Shown: piece after piece, positions 8,490 through 16,704 of the stretch
Position numbering within the stretch: the stretch's first letter is position 1
Layout: each line of letters starts with the position of its first letter
Origin: Candidatus Kappaea frigidicola
Lineage (GTDB): Bacteria > Omnitrophota > Gorgyraeia > JAGLLT01
Reading direction: 5' to 3'
Length of the DNA stretch: 20,912 bases
Assembly (NCBI GenBank): GCA_030765555.1
Contig: JAVCCI010000031.1
Coordinates: 1 to 20,912, forward strand
Notes under the pieces: model-generated
What the model saw: the letters and a program-made list of their open reading frames with translations, nothing else
Databases searched by the model: none
What the model was told of the DNA's origin: nothing
Made by a program: the position numbers and the translations under genes

Positions 8490-9164
8490 ATGAGTATCTT
8501 AGATTATCTTTACCCGTTACTTCTTTCTTTAATTTTGTGTGGTTTAATTGGGCTTGAAAGAGAGTCTCATGGTAGAGCAGCAGGACTTAGAACGCATATA
8601 CTTGTAGGTATAAGTTCGACTTTAATTGTTCTTACCTCAATATACATGTCTAGTGGGCGGGGCATAATTAGTGATCCGGGCAGAGTAGCTGCTGGAGTTG
8701 TAACTGGTATTGGTTTTATTGGGGCAGGTACAATTATGAGATTTAGAGCTTCAATTAAAGGCTTAACTACCGCGGCTAGTATTTGGGCTGCGGCTGCTGT
8801 TGGTCTGGCAATTGGTTCTGGATTTTATCTGGGAGCTTTAGTAACTACAGCTATGATTCTTTTTTCTCTGGTTTTTTTGGGAAGAATCGAGAAAATATTT
8901 ATTAAAAAATCTTATTATAAAAGTTTAGTTGTTATAAGTTCAGCAGAAGTCAGCAATCTTAAATCAATAAAACAAATTTTAGATAACTATGAAGCTGATA
9001 TAAAAGATTTTGAAATTTCTACCTCAAAGAAAAGTGAACAAATAAATCTATGCTTTGATTTGAGAATAGATGATAATATAGAAGAAGAACTGGTAGCTGC
9101 TGTGGCAAAGATTAAAGGTGTTATCAGCGCCAGCTGGTTTAACAAACAAGGGGAGGTGACTTAA
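8490..9164 (+). CDS. MgtC/SapB family membrane protein
   Basis: The 224-residue protein has the MgtC-family arrangement of hydrophobic segments at about 5-20, 35-55, 65-85 and 92-131, followed by a soluble C-terminal domain (about 145-218) that resembles the ACT-like domain of MgtC. Typical motifs are GLIGLERE (18-25), AAGLRTHILVG (30-40), DPGRVAAGVVTGIGFIGAGTIMR (62-84) and GLTTAASIWAAAAVG (91-105). Family members are inner-membrane proteins. Salmonella MgtC modulates the F1Fo ATPase and phosphate uptake, while the roles of other members are mostly unknown. A phosphate transporter is encoded about 1 kb downstream, which may be relevant. The start is set at 8490 by the ribosome binding site; ATG 8484 would add two residues. 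It is followed after one base by the bactofilin gene. Confidence 0.9.
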   Translation: MSILDYLYPLLLSLILCGLIGLERESHGRAAGLRTHILVGISSTLIVLTSIYMSSGRGIISDPGRVAAGVVTGIGFIGAGTIMRFRASIKGLTTAASIWAAAAVGLAIGSGFYLGALVTTAMILFSLVFLGRIEKIFIKKSYYKSLVVISSAEVSNLKSIKQILDNYEADIKDFEISTSKKSEQINLCFDLRIDDNIEEELVAAVAKIKGVISASWFNKQGEVT

Positions 9165-9165
9165 A

Positions 9166-9708
9166 ATGTTTAAGGGTTCTAAAAGGGACGCCGAAAGCAA
9201 GAAATCCAAGGTCCTCGACGTTGATGCCAGTATGCAGGGAAGCCTAGTATTTAAAGATCCTGTGGATTTGAAAATTAGTGGTCAATTTGAAGGTAGCTTG
9301 GATACTAGGGGTAATCTTACTGTGGGTGAAAATGCCTCAGTAAACGCCGAGGTTAAAGGTGAGAATGTTACAATTTGTGGTAAAGTCGTAGGAGATATAA
9401 TAACTACGTCTAAGCTAACTTTGAGCAGGACGGCAAGAATAATAGGTGACATTAAGACGCCAGTTTTAAAAGTCGAAGAAGGAGCTGTCTTGCAGGGTAA
9501 TTGTCAGATGGTTTCAGGTGACGAACCATCAAGTAAAAAAAAAGAGATTCTGAATAGCAAGCAATTAGCTGAATACCTCGAAGTTGACTCAGATGAAGTT
9601 AATGAATGGATTAAAAATAGAAAGATTCCAGCTTTTAAAGAAAGTGACGAATGGAAATTTGATAAGGCAAAAATTGATGCTTGGGTTGTTTCAGAAAAAA
9701 TAAAATAA
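9166..9708 (+). CDS. Bactofilin with C-terminal excisionase-type helix-turn-helix domain
   Basis: Residues about 17-117 are a bactofilin (DUF583) core. It has the expected regular beta-helix pattern of short hydrophobic turns separated by Gly, Asn or Asp, such as MQGSLVFKDPVDLKISGQFEGSL and GENVTICGKVVGDI. Bactofilins polymerise without nucleotide into cytoskeletal filaments that position envelope or chromosome-segregation proteins. After a Ser/Lys linker (118-126), residues about 127-178 form a second domain, LNSKQLAEYLEVDSDEVNEWIKNRKIPAF followed by WKFDKAKIDAWV. This is the pattern of excisionase/MerR-like HTH_17 domains (helix-turn-helix plus wing). Ordinary bactofilins end after the beta-helix, so this is a fusion. 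GGAGGTGA at 9152-9159 gives a strong ribosome binding site, and the gene follows the MgtC-family gene by one base. The next gene carries a related HTH domain on a membrane anchor. Confidence 0.88.
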   Translation: MFKGSKRDAESKKSKVLDVDASMQGSLVFKDPVDLKISGQFEGSLDTRGNLTVGENASVNAEVKGENVTICGKVVGDIITTSKLTLSRTARIIGDIKTPVLKVEEGAVLQGNCQMVSGDEPSSKKKEILNSKQLAEYLEVDSDEVNEWIKNRKIPAFKESDEWKFDKAKIDAWVVSEKIK

Positions 9709-9769
9709 TCAAAAAGTTATGTTAAAATTAGCAACAGTTTATTTTAATAAAAAAAGAATACGTTAAATT

Positions 9770-10114
9770 ATGTCTGAAGAAAAACTTTTAAGTCTAAAAG
9801 CTGCGGCAGAGTATTTGGGTATTACTGAGAAGCGCCTCAAAGAACTTTCCGATCATGGGGTAATTCCTGCTTACCGGGTAGCTGGTTTATATTTACGTTT
9901 TAAAAAGAATCAGCTTCAGAAACTCAAAGGTAAAATAACCAATATTCAAAGTCAGTATTCTCAATATCAAGAGACTAGAAGTTCCTTCACTAGAGATGTA
10001 GTTTATACAACTAAAGATAGGGTAAAAGATTTCTGGCATTTTTATGACTTCTATATTATTAGCGTGGTTTTGATAGCCACGATTTTGTTCATGATTTTTA
10101 AACACACTTTATAA
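9770..10114 (+). CDS. Membrane-anchored excisionase-type helix-turn-helix protein
   Basis: This 114-residue protein has an N-terminal HTH_17/MerR-like domain, residues about 7-54: LSLKAAAEYLGITEKRLKELSDHGVIPAYRV then YLRFKKNQLQKL. A polar, Ser/Tyr/Gln-rich linker follows (55-90), and a single hydrophobic segment (about 93-110, YDFYIISVVLIATILFMIF) lies almost at the C terminus. The predicted form is a tail-anchored cytoplasmic HTH. I do not recognise a named family. Its HTH resembles the one fused to the bactofilin just upstream, from which it is separated by 61 AT-rich bases with no convincing promoter. It could be an adaptor for the bactofilin, by analogy with RodZ and MreB, or a membrane-bound DNA-binding protein. 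Neither function is shown by the sequence. Confidence 0.8.
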   Translation: MSEEKLLSLKAAAEYLGITEKRLKELSDHGVIPAYRVAGLYLRFKKNQLQKLKGKITNIQSQYSQYQETRSSFTRDVVYTTKDRVKDFWHFYDFYIISVVLIATILFMIFKHTL

Positions 10115-10139
10115 CAGGTAAATTTTTATACGAACGTTG

Positions 10140-11360
10140 ATGGATTATCAAAATATATATTTTATTAGTGCAGTAATATTGGGCTTCTACATGGCTTGGA
10201 ACATCGGTGCCAATGATATGGCAAATTCGATGGGTAGCTGTGTTGGAGCTAAAGCTGTTACGTTGAAGCAAGCTGTTTTTATTGGGGCTATTTTATGTTT
10301 TTTTGGAGCGACCTTTGTTGGTGGGCAAGTAGCTGATACAATAAAAAAAGGTATTGTCGATACTTCTGCAATTAATAACTTAGATGTTATTATAAAAGGA
10401 TTATTGGCTACTCTATTAGCTGCCAGTATCTGGATTACTTTTGCTACTTGGTTTGCTTGGCCGGTTTCTACGACACATTCAATTGTAGGTGCTTTGGTCG
10501 GTTTTGGTTTATTTGTAGGTGGGCCTGAGATAGTTAATTGGCATAAACTCATTGGAGTAGTAATTAGCTGGATCAGTTCTCCAGTTTTTGCAGGCTTAAT
10601 GGCTTTTGCCTTTTATAAAATAATTGAAAGATTTATTCTATCTGTTGATGATAGCGAGCGAGCAATAGTTAGAATTGGGCCTATTTTCATAGGATTAACT
10701 TTTTTTATGGTAGTTATGTCATTATTATTAAAAAGTCCATTAGGAAAGCACTGGGAAATTGGACTTGCTGAGGGATTATTATATGCTTTAATAGCAGCAA
10801 TCATAAGTGGTATTATTGGGTTTTTATTTGTTAGAAAAGCAGTTTCCTGGGGTTATAAGGTTGAGAATATTTTTAGAATTTTACAAATTATGACATCTTG
10901 CTATATAGCTTTTTCTATTGGGGCTAATGATGTGGCCAATGCGGTTGGTCCTGTAGCTGGGATATTAAGTATTATAAAAAGTCAAAGCCTTCAATATAAA
11001 GTACAAGTTCCAGTTGGTCTTTTAGCTATGGGAGGCATTGGGATAATTATTGGCATGGCTACTTGGGGCTACAAAGTTATTGGAACTGTAGGCAGCAAGA
11101 TTACAGAGCTGACTAATTCCAGAGGTTTTTCAATTGATTTTTCGGCAGCCACCAGTGTTTTGTTAGCTTCCAAAATGGGCATGCCGGTTTCTACGACGCA
11201 TGCAGTAATTGGTGCTGTTTGCGGCGTGGGTTTAGCTCGGGGGTTGGATGCAGTTGACTTTAGAATTGTAAAAAAGATTATTATTTCATGGGTGGCTACT
11301 ATTCCAGCTGCAGCCATAACGTGTATTCTTTTATTTAAATTATTTATGTTACTTTTTTAA
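10140..11360 (+). CDS. Inorganic phosphate transporter, Pit family
   Basis: The 406-residue, highly hydrophobic protein has the internally duplicated Pit (PiT/SLC20, PHO4) structure. The signature GANDMANSMG lies at 23-32 and is repeated as GANDVANAVG at 261-270. Each half also has WPVSTTH or MPVSTTH (ending at 113 and 354) and a following IVGA/VIGA glycine-rich helix. Members import phosphate as a metal-phosphate complex with protons, or with sodium, across the inner membrane. The downstream DUF47 gene is the usual partner and supports phosphate (or sulfate) transport. The ATG at 10140 is preferred. An in-frame TTG at 10137 immediately before it would add one residue. No strong ribosome binding site is visible, only CAGG far upstream. 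Confidence 0.94.
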   Translation: MDYQNIYFISAVILGFYMAWNIGANDMANSMGSCVGAKAVTLKQAVFIGAILCFFGATFVGGQVADTIKKGIVDTSAINNLDVIIKGLLATLLAASIWITFATWFAWPVSTTHSIVGALVGFGLFVGGPEIVNWHKLIGVVISWISSPVFAGLMAFAFYKIIERFILSVDDSERAIVRIGPIFIGLTFFMVVMSLLLKSPLGKHWEIGLAEGLLYALIAAIISGIIGFLFVRKAVSWGYKVENIFRILQIMTSCYIAFSIGANDVANAVGPVAGILSIIKSQSLQYKVQVPVGLLAMGGIGIIIGMATWGYKVIGTVGSKITELTNSRGFSIDFSAATSVLLASKMGMPVSTTHAVIGAVCGVGLARGLDAVDFRIVKKIIISWVATIPAAAITCILLFKLFMLLF

Positions 11361-11376
11361 TTGGAAAATATTACAT

Positions 11377-11384
11377 GGAGGTGA
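11377..11384 (+). promoter_or_regulatory. Strong ribosome binding site that sets the DUF47 start
   Basis: GGAGGTGA is complementary over eight bases to the 3' end of 16S rRNA and lies six bases before the ATG at 11391. An upstream in-frame TTG at 11385 overlaps the edge of this site and can be excluded as start. Confidence 0.85.
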
Positions 11385-11390
11385 TTGTTT

Positions 11391-12059
11391 ATGTTTAGAA
11401 GAGTTCCAATTTTATCTGCTTTTAGAGAATCGCCCTTTGATGATTTTGTTGAACATGCCTCTAAGGTTAATGAATGTATTCATATCTGGAAGCAGGCTGT
11501 CAGTGCTTATTTAGAAAAAAAGTACGACATCTTCAATGAACTCTCAGAGAAAGTACAGCTCTTAGAGCATGAAGCTGATTTGATAAAAGGTAAAATAAGT
11601 GCACATTTACCTAAGGGTATTTATATGCCGGTATTTAAATCTGATTTTATGATGTGCCTTAAAGAACAGGATTCTATTTTAGATTATGCAGAGGATACTG
11701 TTATCTGGCTTAGTTTCAAAAAAGTAGATATGACTTTTATTAAAGATGAAGTTTTGCAACATACTCAGAAAGTAACTGAGACCGTAGAAACACTTGAAAA
11801 AGTAGCCTTGAGGCTAAAAGAATTTTTTAGAACACATAAAAATGCAACCAGAGAAGAAATGAAAGAACTTATTAAAGAAGTTCATCGTCAAGAATGGGAA
11901 TCTGATAGAATAGAAAAGGCACTTACAAAGAAGGTTTTTAATTCTAATGAGGATGGCCTTATAGTATACTTTTTAGTTAGAGCTATAAGTTTATCTGCCA
12001 GCATTGCTAACCATGCTGAAAATGCAGGTGATAGAATTCGAGCTATGATAGCCAAGTAA
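11391..12059 (+). CDS. DUF47 (PhoU-like) protein, probable Pit accessory protein
   Basis: The 222-residue protein is entirely helical in appearance, with heptad-like charged helices. It matches the DUF47/TIGR00153 family, related to PhoU. Acidic metal-binding-type segments are visible: EKVQLLEHEADLIKGKI near residue 55 and EVHRQEWESDRIEKAL in the last third. These are the repeated ExxxD-type helices seen in PhoU-like bundles. The gene follows the Pit transporter by 30 bases and is probably co-transcribed. Pit-DUF47 pairs are common, and the DUF47 protein is thought to regulate the transporter on the cytoplasmic side. The start at ATG 11391 is fixed by a near-perfect ribosome binding site. Confidence 0.9.
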   Translation: MFRRVPILSAFRESPFDDFVEHASKVNECIHIWKQAVSAYLEKKYDIFNELSEKVQLLEHEADLIKGKISAHLPKGIYMPVFKSDFMMCLKEQDSILDYAEDTVIWLSFKKVDMTFIKDEVLQHTQKVTETVETLEKVALRLKEFFRTHKNATREEMKELIKEVHRQEWESDRIEKALTKKVFNSNEDGLIVYFLVRAISLSASIANHAENAGDRIRAMIAK

Positions 12060-12076
12060 AGTATGTGCAGGCTTTC

Positions 12077-12105
12077 TTGACGTTATCCTTAATTGGTTGT
12101 ATAAT
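12077..12105 (+). promoter_or_regulatory. Near-consensus sigma70-type promoter upstream of pilB-pilT-pilB
   Basis: TTGACG (12077-12082), exactly 17 bases, then TATAAT (12100-12105) form one of the best promoter matches in the window. The start of transcription would be near 12112, just before the AAAAGGG ribosome binding site (12113-12119) of the first ATPase gene. The leader is therefore short. Confidence 0.82.
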
Positions 12106-12128
12106 ATAACTTAAAAGGGTTATAAAAA

Positions 12129-13841
12129 TTGATTGATAACAGTAGACTCATAAGAAACAGTATCCGTAATACAGGATTACTGACTGATGACCAGATAAAA
12201 CAAGCCCTTGAGTTTCAACTTAAAAGCAAGGATCGCCTTAGTTATATCCTTACCAAAATGGATTTCATTGCTAATGAAGATGTAGTAACTAGTTTGCCTA
12301 GTCAGATTGGACTTGTACCATCTTCCTTAAAAGGCATCCAGATAAACAAAGACGCCGTAAAGAAAGTATCTTCCTCTTTTGCTTATCAACATAGAATTCT
12401 ACCCATAAATCTTCAAGATGGTGTTTTAACTATAGCTACAGATGACCCCCTTAATTTTTTAGCCTTAGATAATTTAAGTAATATAATTAACTTACAGATA
12501 AAAGCTATTCTTGTGACAGAAGACGAGCTCAGGGAAAGTCAGAATATATATTATGGAGTTAAGAAAGAAGAAAAAAAAGCTTTAGATAATGTTGTCCAGA
12601 CCATTGATAGTGAAGAAGAATATTACGGTAAAAATGAAGATGCTAGTTTTACTTATACTAGTAGCGAAGAAGATGCTCCTATTATTCGTTTAGTAAGTTT
12701 AGTATTGAGTGAAGCCGTAAAGAATAGAGCTAGTGATATTCATGTCGAGCCCCTAGAAAAAGAATTCAGAGTTCGTTATAGAATAGATGGTTTATTGCAT
12801 GAGGTACCTGCGCCGCCTAAGCATTTACAGGCTTCAATTATCAGTCGAATAAAACTTATGGCTGGTATAGATATTGCTGAAAAAAGATTACCCCAGGATG
12901 GACGCATTAGAGTTCGTCTTTTAGATAAAGATTTAGATTTACGTGTTTCAACCTTGCCGGGTATATATGGTGAATCGGTGGTTATGAGAATCCTTGACAA
13001 GTCAAGCTTGCTTATCGGATTGGAAGAGATAGGTTTTCTTACCGAGGATAGAAAGAAATTTGAAGAATTGATAGCAATGCCGAATGGAACCCTCTTGGTT
13101 ACTGGTCCGACAGGTTCAGGAAAAACCACGACCCTTTATGCTGCTCTTAATCATCTAAATAAGCCTAATAAAAAAATAATTACTATTGAAGATCCGGTTG
13201 AATATCAATTAAAAGGTATTAATCAGGTTCAGATAAGACCTCAAGTTGGCCTAACATTTTCGTCTGGTTTAAGAGCTATGCTAAGGCAGGCCCCCGATGT
13301 AATCCTTGTTGGTGAAATTCGCGATAAGGAAACAGCTTCAATTGCTATTCAGGCGGCACTTACAGGTCACTTGATATTTTCAACCCTACATACTAATGAT
13401 GCTCCCGGTGCTGTTACACGATTAATTGATATGGGAGTTAAGGGGTATCTGGTAGCCTCAACTCTGCAGGCGGTATTGGCCCAAAGATTAGTCAGGAGAA
13501 TATGTCCTAGTTGTAAAGAGCCGTATGCCCCCAAGCCGGATGAAATCAAGGCTATGGGATTGAAGGAAGAAGATTTGGCTGGAGCTGAATTTATGATGGG
13601 TAAGGGTTGTCCGGAATGTAGTAATACAGGATTTAGAGGAAGACAGGCTATTTTTGAGATGCTAATCGTAAATGATGTTATACGAGAAATGATTTTTGAG
13701 AGAAAATCAAGTTCTGAGATAAAACGTAAAGCTGTCCAATTGGGCATGAAGACTTTAAAAGAAGACGGCAAGATGAAAGCCCTTAGAGGTGTAACAACAA
13801 TTTCTGAAGTTATACGTGTAGCTCAAATGGATGAAATGTAA
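12129..13841 (+). CDS. PilB/GspE-family type II secretion/type IV pilus assembly ATPase (first copy)
   Basis: The 570-residue protein is a hexameric assembly ATPase that acts at the cytoplasmic face on the PilC/GspF platform to extend the pilus or pseudopilus. An N-terminal MshEN/T2SSE_N domain covers about 1-145. The core has ASDIHVEP (201-208), Walker A GPTGSGKT (326-333), the Asp box ITIEDPVEY (351-359), Walker B VILVGEIRD (391-399) and the His box TGHLIFSTLHT (412-422). A zinc-binding cysteine set follows: C459/C462 and C494/C497. The start is TTG at 12129; an in-frame stop lies two codons upstream and AAAAGGG sits nine bases before it. A second copy lies downstream, separated by pilT. 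Confidence 0.95.
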   Translation: MIDNSRLIRNSIRNTGLLTDDQIKQALEFQLKSKDRLSYILTKMDFIANEDVVTSLPSQIGLVPSSLKGIQINKDAVKKVSSSFAYQHRILPINLQDGVLTIATDDPLNFLALDNLSNIINLQIKAILVTEDELRESQNIYYGVKKEEKKALDNVVQTIDSEEEYYGKNEDASFTYTSSEEDAPIIRLVSLVLSEAVKNRASDIHVEPLEKEFRVRYRIDGLLHEVPAPPKHLQASIISRIKLMAGIDIAEKRLPQDGRIRVRLLDKDLDLRVSTLPGIYGESVVMRILDKSSLLIGLEEIGFLTEDRKKFEELIAMPNGTLLVTGPTGSGKTTTLYAALNHLNKPNKKIITIEDPVEYQLKGINQVQIRPQVGLTFSSGLRAMLRQAPDVILVGEIRDKETASIAIQAALTGHLIFSTLHTNDAPGAVTRLIDMGVKGYLVASTLQAVLAQRLVRRICPSCKEPYAPKPDEIKAMGLKEEDLAGAEFMMGKGCPECSNTGFRGRQAIFEMLIVNDVIREMIFERKSSSEIKRKAVQLGMKTLKEDGKMKALRGVTTISEVIRVAQMDEM

Positions 13842-13853
13842 GGAAAGATAAAT

Positions 13854-14921
13854 ATGATAGCAGTTAATAAACTTCTTTCAGAGTGCATTAATAGAAATGC
13901 ATCAGATCTTCATATTACTCCAGGTAAACCACCGATTTTACGTCTTAATGGCGGCTTGGTTCCATTGGAAATGCCTGCCTTGAGTACAGAAGATATTGAG
14001 CAAATTAGTAATCAAATTACCGATGATGATAAACGAAATAAAATTCGCGATGTTGGTGGTTGTGATTTTGGTTTTAGCTTTGGCAAAAATCGTTTTAGAG
14101 CATCAATCTTCAGAGAGAAGGGTATGCTGGGAATTTCCCTGCGCCTTATACCCTCAGAACTTTTTACTTTAGAAGAATTGGGGTTGGCAGGAAAGATAAA
14201 AGAGCTTTTGCATAGCGAAAGGGGCTTAATCTTAGTTACCGGTCCGACAGGATCAGGTAAAAGCACCACCCTGGCTACAATGATCAATTATATCAATGAA
14301 AATATGGATAAACATATCATTACGGTTGAAGATCCTATTGAATATTATCATGAGCATAAAAAAAGCATTATTACCCAAAGAGAAGTTGGGGTAGATGTGC
14401 CATCATTTTCTGAGGCTGTTGTAAGAGGACTAAGAAGCGACCCCGATGTTATATTGGTTGGTGAAATGCGAGATTTAGCAACTATCCAAGCAGCACTATT
14501 AGCGGCTGAAACTGGACATTTAGTGTTTGCGACTTTACACACTATTAATTCGTCCCAGACAGTAGATAGAGTTATTAATTCGTTTGCTGTTCATCAGCAG
14601 GAACAGGTTAGAATACAACTTTCGGCTACAATTTTAGCAGTTTTATCACAGAAACTCGTTGTTAAAAAATCAGGTGAGGGAAGAGTGGCTTGTTTTGAGA
14701 TTATGGTTAGCACTTCTTCAATTCAGAGTTTGATAAGAGAAAGAAAAACGTTCAGGATTCCGTCTGAACTGCAAACAGGCTCTAAATATGGTATGAAGCC
14801 TTTTGATTACTCGCTTATAGAATTGTGTCAGCAAGGTATAATTACTAAAGAAGCGGCATTAATTAATGCTTTTGATAAAGAGCAATTTGAGTCAATGTAT
14901 CGCGAAAGGATGGGTAAATAA
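13854..14921 (+). CDS. pilT: Twitching motility/pilus retraction ATPase, PilT family
   Basis: At 355 residues this ATPase lacks the long N-terminal domain and the zinc motif of PilB, as expected for PilT/PilU. It shows ASDLHITPGKPP (16-27), Walker A GPTGSGKS (130-137), ITVEDPIEY (156-164), VILVGEMRD (199-207) and GHLVFATLHT (221-230). SIQSLIRERK (289-298) is the counterpart of the PilT-specific AIRNLIRE motif needed for retraction. PilT depolymerises type IV pili, so its presence suggests a dynamic pilus rather than a pure type II secretion system. The gene follows pilB by 12 bases with AGGAAAG as ribosome binding site, and is followed by another pilB after two bases. Whether it is PilT or the accessory PilU cannot be decided. 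Confidence 0.93.
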   Translation: MIAVNKLLSECINRNASDLHITPGKPPILRLNGGLVPLEMPALSTEDIEQISNQITDDDKRNKIRDVGGCDFGFSFGKNRFRASIFREKGMLGISLRLIPSELFTLEELGLAGKIKELLHSERGLILVTGPTGSGKSTTLATMINYINENMDKHIITVEDPIEYYHEHKKSIITQREVGVDVPSFSEAVVRGLRSDPDVILVGEMRDLATIQAALLAAETGHLVFATLHTINSSQTVDRVINSFAVHQQEQVRIQLSATILAVLSQKLVVKKSGEGRVACFEIMVSTSSIQSLIRERKTFRIPSELQTGSKYGMKPFDYSLIELCQQGIITKEAALINAFDKEQFESMYRERMGK

Positions 14922-14923
14922 TT

Positions 14924-16651
14924 ATGGCCGATGATTTTCTGAGAAGAAAACCATTAGGTGAAATTCTTCTTGATCAAGGTATAGTTACTCAAGAGCAGCT
15001 AGATCAAGCCCTTGAAGAGCAGAGAAAGACCGGCAGGCTTTTAGGTAGAGTTTTAGTTGAGTTTGGCTTTGTAAAAGAGGAAAGAATTTTAGAAGCTTTA
15101 GGTATCCAAATCGGAATGAAGGTTACTAATTTAGCCGACATGGATATACCTGAAGAGGTTATTAAACAAGTGCCCCCATCATTAGCTCAGGTTTATAATG
15201 TTGTTCCTGTTAAATTTGAAAATAATATTATTACCGTTGCTTTATCAGATCCCCTTAATATAAATGTTGTAGATGATTTAAGATTTGTTTTGAATTGTGA
15301 AGTTCAGGGGGCCTTAGCTACCGAGGAAGATATTAATCAAGCTATTGAGAAATATTATGGAGTTACCTCTCAGGAAGATTCACTTAATCTCCTAGTTCAA
15401 GAGATAGAAAAAAGTGCTCCTGTGGTTTTATCTGCTGAAATTCAGGAAATGCAGGACATAACCAGCCTAAAAGAGCTAGCTTCTCAGGCGCCAGTTGTTA
15501 AATTGGTAAATTTAGTTCTTTTACAGGCCGTAAAAGATAAAGCTAGTGATATTCACTTTGAGCCTTTTGAAGATGAATTTAAAGTGCGTTATCGTGTTGA
15601 TGGTGTTTTATATGAAATAACCCATCCGCCTAAAAATCTTAGTCTAGCTATAACGTCTAGAATAAAAGTTATGTCTAGTTTAGATGTAGCTGAGAGCAGG
15701 ATTCCCCAAGATGGTAGGATTATGATGCGCGTTGCTGGAAGAAGTGTTGACTTGCGCGTTTCAACTTTGCCGACTGTTTTTGGAGAGAGTGTGGTTATGC
15801 GTGTTTTAGATAGAAGCGTAGTTAGTTTAGATTTAAATGAAGTTGGCCTGACAACAGAGCAGCAGGATACTATTCTGAAACTTATCAGTAAACCTAATGG
15901 TATTATTCTGGCTACTGGACCTACAGGATGTGGCAAAACAACGACGCTTTATTCATGCTTAAGAAAAGTAAATAAACCAGAATATAAAATTATTACGACA
16001 GAAGATCCGGTTGAGTATGATATTTCGGGAATTATACAGGTTAGTATTAAGCCCAAAATTAATCTGACTTTTGCCACTTGTTTAAGGCATATATTGAGAC
16101 AAGATCCAGATATTATAATGGTTGGTGAAATTCGTGATAAAGAAACAGCCCAGATAAGTATCCAGGCCTCATTAACTGGTCACTTGGTATTTTCTACCCT
16201 GCATACTAATGATGCTCCAGGAGCAATTACGCGATTAATTGATATGGGAATTGAACCGTTTTTGATTACTTCAACCTTGGAGTCGGTTGTTGCTCAAAGG
16301 TTAATACGTGTTTTATGCCCTAAGTGTAAAGAGGCTTATACACCGGTTGAGTACGAACTTTCACAGATTAACCTTTCTCCGGATAAGGCTGCGGATAAAA
16401 CATTTTATCGGGCTAAAGGTTGTCGCGAATGTAATGATATTGGTTATAAAGGTCGAACCGGTATATTTGAAATGTTGATGATGAGTGATAAAATAAGAAA
16501 TCTTATTATGGATAAAGCTCATACAGCTCTCTTAAGAAAAAAAGCTGTTGAAGAAGGCATGCGCACATTAAGAGATGATGGTTTGCTTAGAATATATGAT
16601 GGTCTTACAACCATAGAAGAAGTTATCAGAGAAACCCAAGGGTATTCTTAA
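14924..16651 (+). CDS. PilB/GspE-family type II secretion/type IV pilus assembly ATPase (second copy)
   Basis: This 575-residue ATPase is a paralogue of the first copy, with the same domain order. An MshEN/T2SSE_N domain lies at about 1-148 (PLGEILLDQGIVTQEQLDQALEEQ), followed by ASDIHFEP (207-214), Walker A GPTGCGKT (332-339), ITTEDPVEY (357-365), Walker B IIMVGEIRD (397-405) and the His box. Zinc-site cysteines are C465/C468 and C500/C503. Catalytic residues are intact, so it should be active. Compared with the first copy its Walker A has Cys in place of Ser, and the linker after the N domain differs. It starts two bases after pilT. It could power a second pilus or form mixed complexes. The repeat array follows its stop codon. 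Confidence 0.95.
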   Translation: MADDFLRRKPLGEILLDQGIVTQEQLDQALEEQRKTGRLLGRVLVEFGFVKEERILEALGIQIGMKVTNLADMDIPEEVIKQVPPSLAQVYNVVPVKFENNIITVALSDPLNINVVDDLRFVLNCEVQGALATEEDINQAIEKYYGVTSQEDSLNLLVQEIEKSAPVVLSAEIQEMQDITSLKELASQAPVVKLVNLVLLQAVKDKASDIHFEPFEDEFKVRYRVDGVLYEITHPPKNLSLAITSRIKVMSSLDVAESRIPQDGRIMMRVAGRSVDLRVSTLPTVFGESVVMRVLDRSVVSLDLNEVGLTTEQQDTILKLISKPNGIILATGPTGCGKTTTLYSCLRKVNKPEYKIITTEDPVEYDISGIIQVSIKPKINLTFATCLRHILRQDPDIIMVGEIRDKETAQISIQASLTGHLVFSTLHTNDAPGAITRLIDMGIEPFLITSTLESVVAQRLIRVLCPKCKEAYTPVEYELSQINLSPDKAADKTFYRAKGCRECNDIGYKGRTGIFEMLMMSDKIRNLIMDKAHTALLRKKAVEEGMRTLRDDGLLRIYDGLTTIEEVIRETQGYS

Positions 16652-16655
16652 ATGA

Positions 16656-16698
16656 AGACAGAACTTAGACGATTGACAAAAGACTAAGTTCTATGTCT
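16656..16698 (-). repeat. Bulged hairpin, inverted orientation
   Basis: AGACAGAACTTAG (16656-16668) pairs with CTAAGTTCTATGTCT (16684-16698) around a 15-base loop, leaving TA (16692-16693) unpaired in the 3' arm. Read on the - strand it has five pairs, a two-base bulge in the 5' arm, then eight pairs, the same plan as the two forward bulged hairpins downstream. GAATTT (16699-16704) joins it to the next hairpin, the inverse of the TAATTC linker. Confidence 0.65.
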
Positions 16699-16704
16699 GA
16701 ATTT

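Noticed and set aside
9709..9769. Promoter for the membrane-anchored HTH gene
   Set aside because: TATTTT at 9740-9745 could be a -10 box, but the hexamer 17 bases upstream (TTATGT) is a poor -35 box.
10085..10115. Promoter for the phosphate transporter, with TATAAC at 10110-10115
   Set aside because: No -35 hexamer with good match lies at normal spacing; TTGTTC would need 19 bases.
10187..10552. Long reverse-strand frame of 121 codons opposite the phosphate transporter
   Set aside because: It lies wholly inside a well supported gene, has no recognisable domain and no ribosome binding site. The reverse-strand frames opposite the pilB, pilT and pilC genes were rejected for the same reason.
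16673..16678. Perfect TTGACA -35 box in the loop of the first hairpin
   Set aside because: No acceptable -10 box lies 16-19 bases downstream; the sequence there is TCTGAA and similar.
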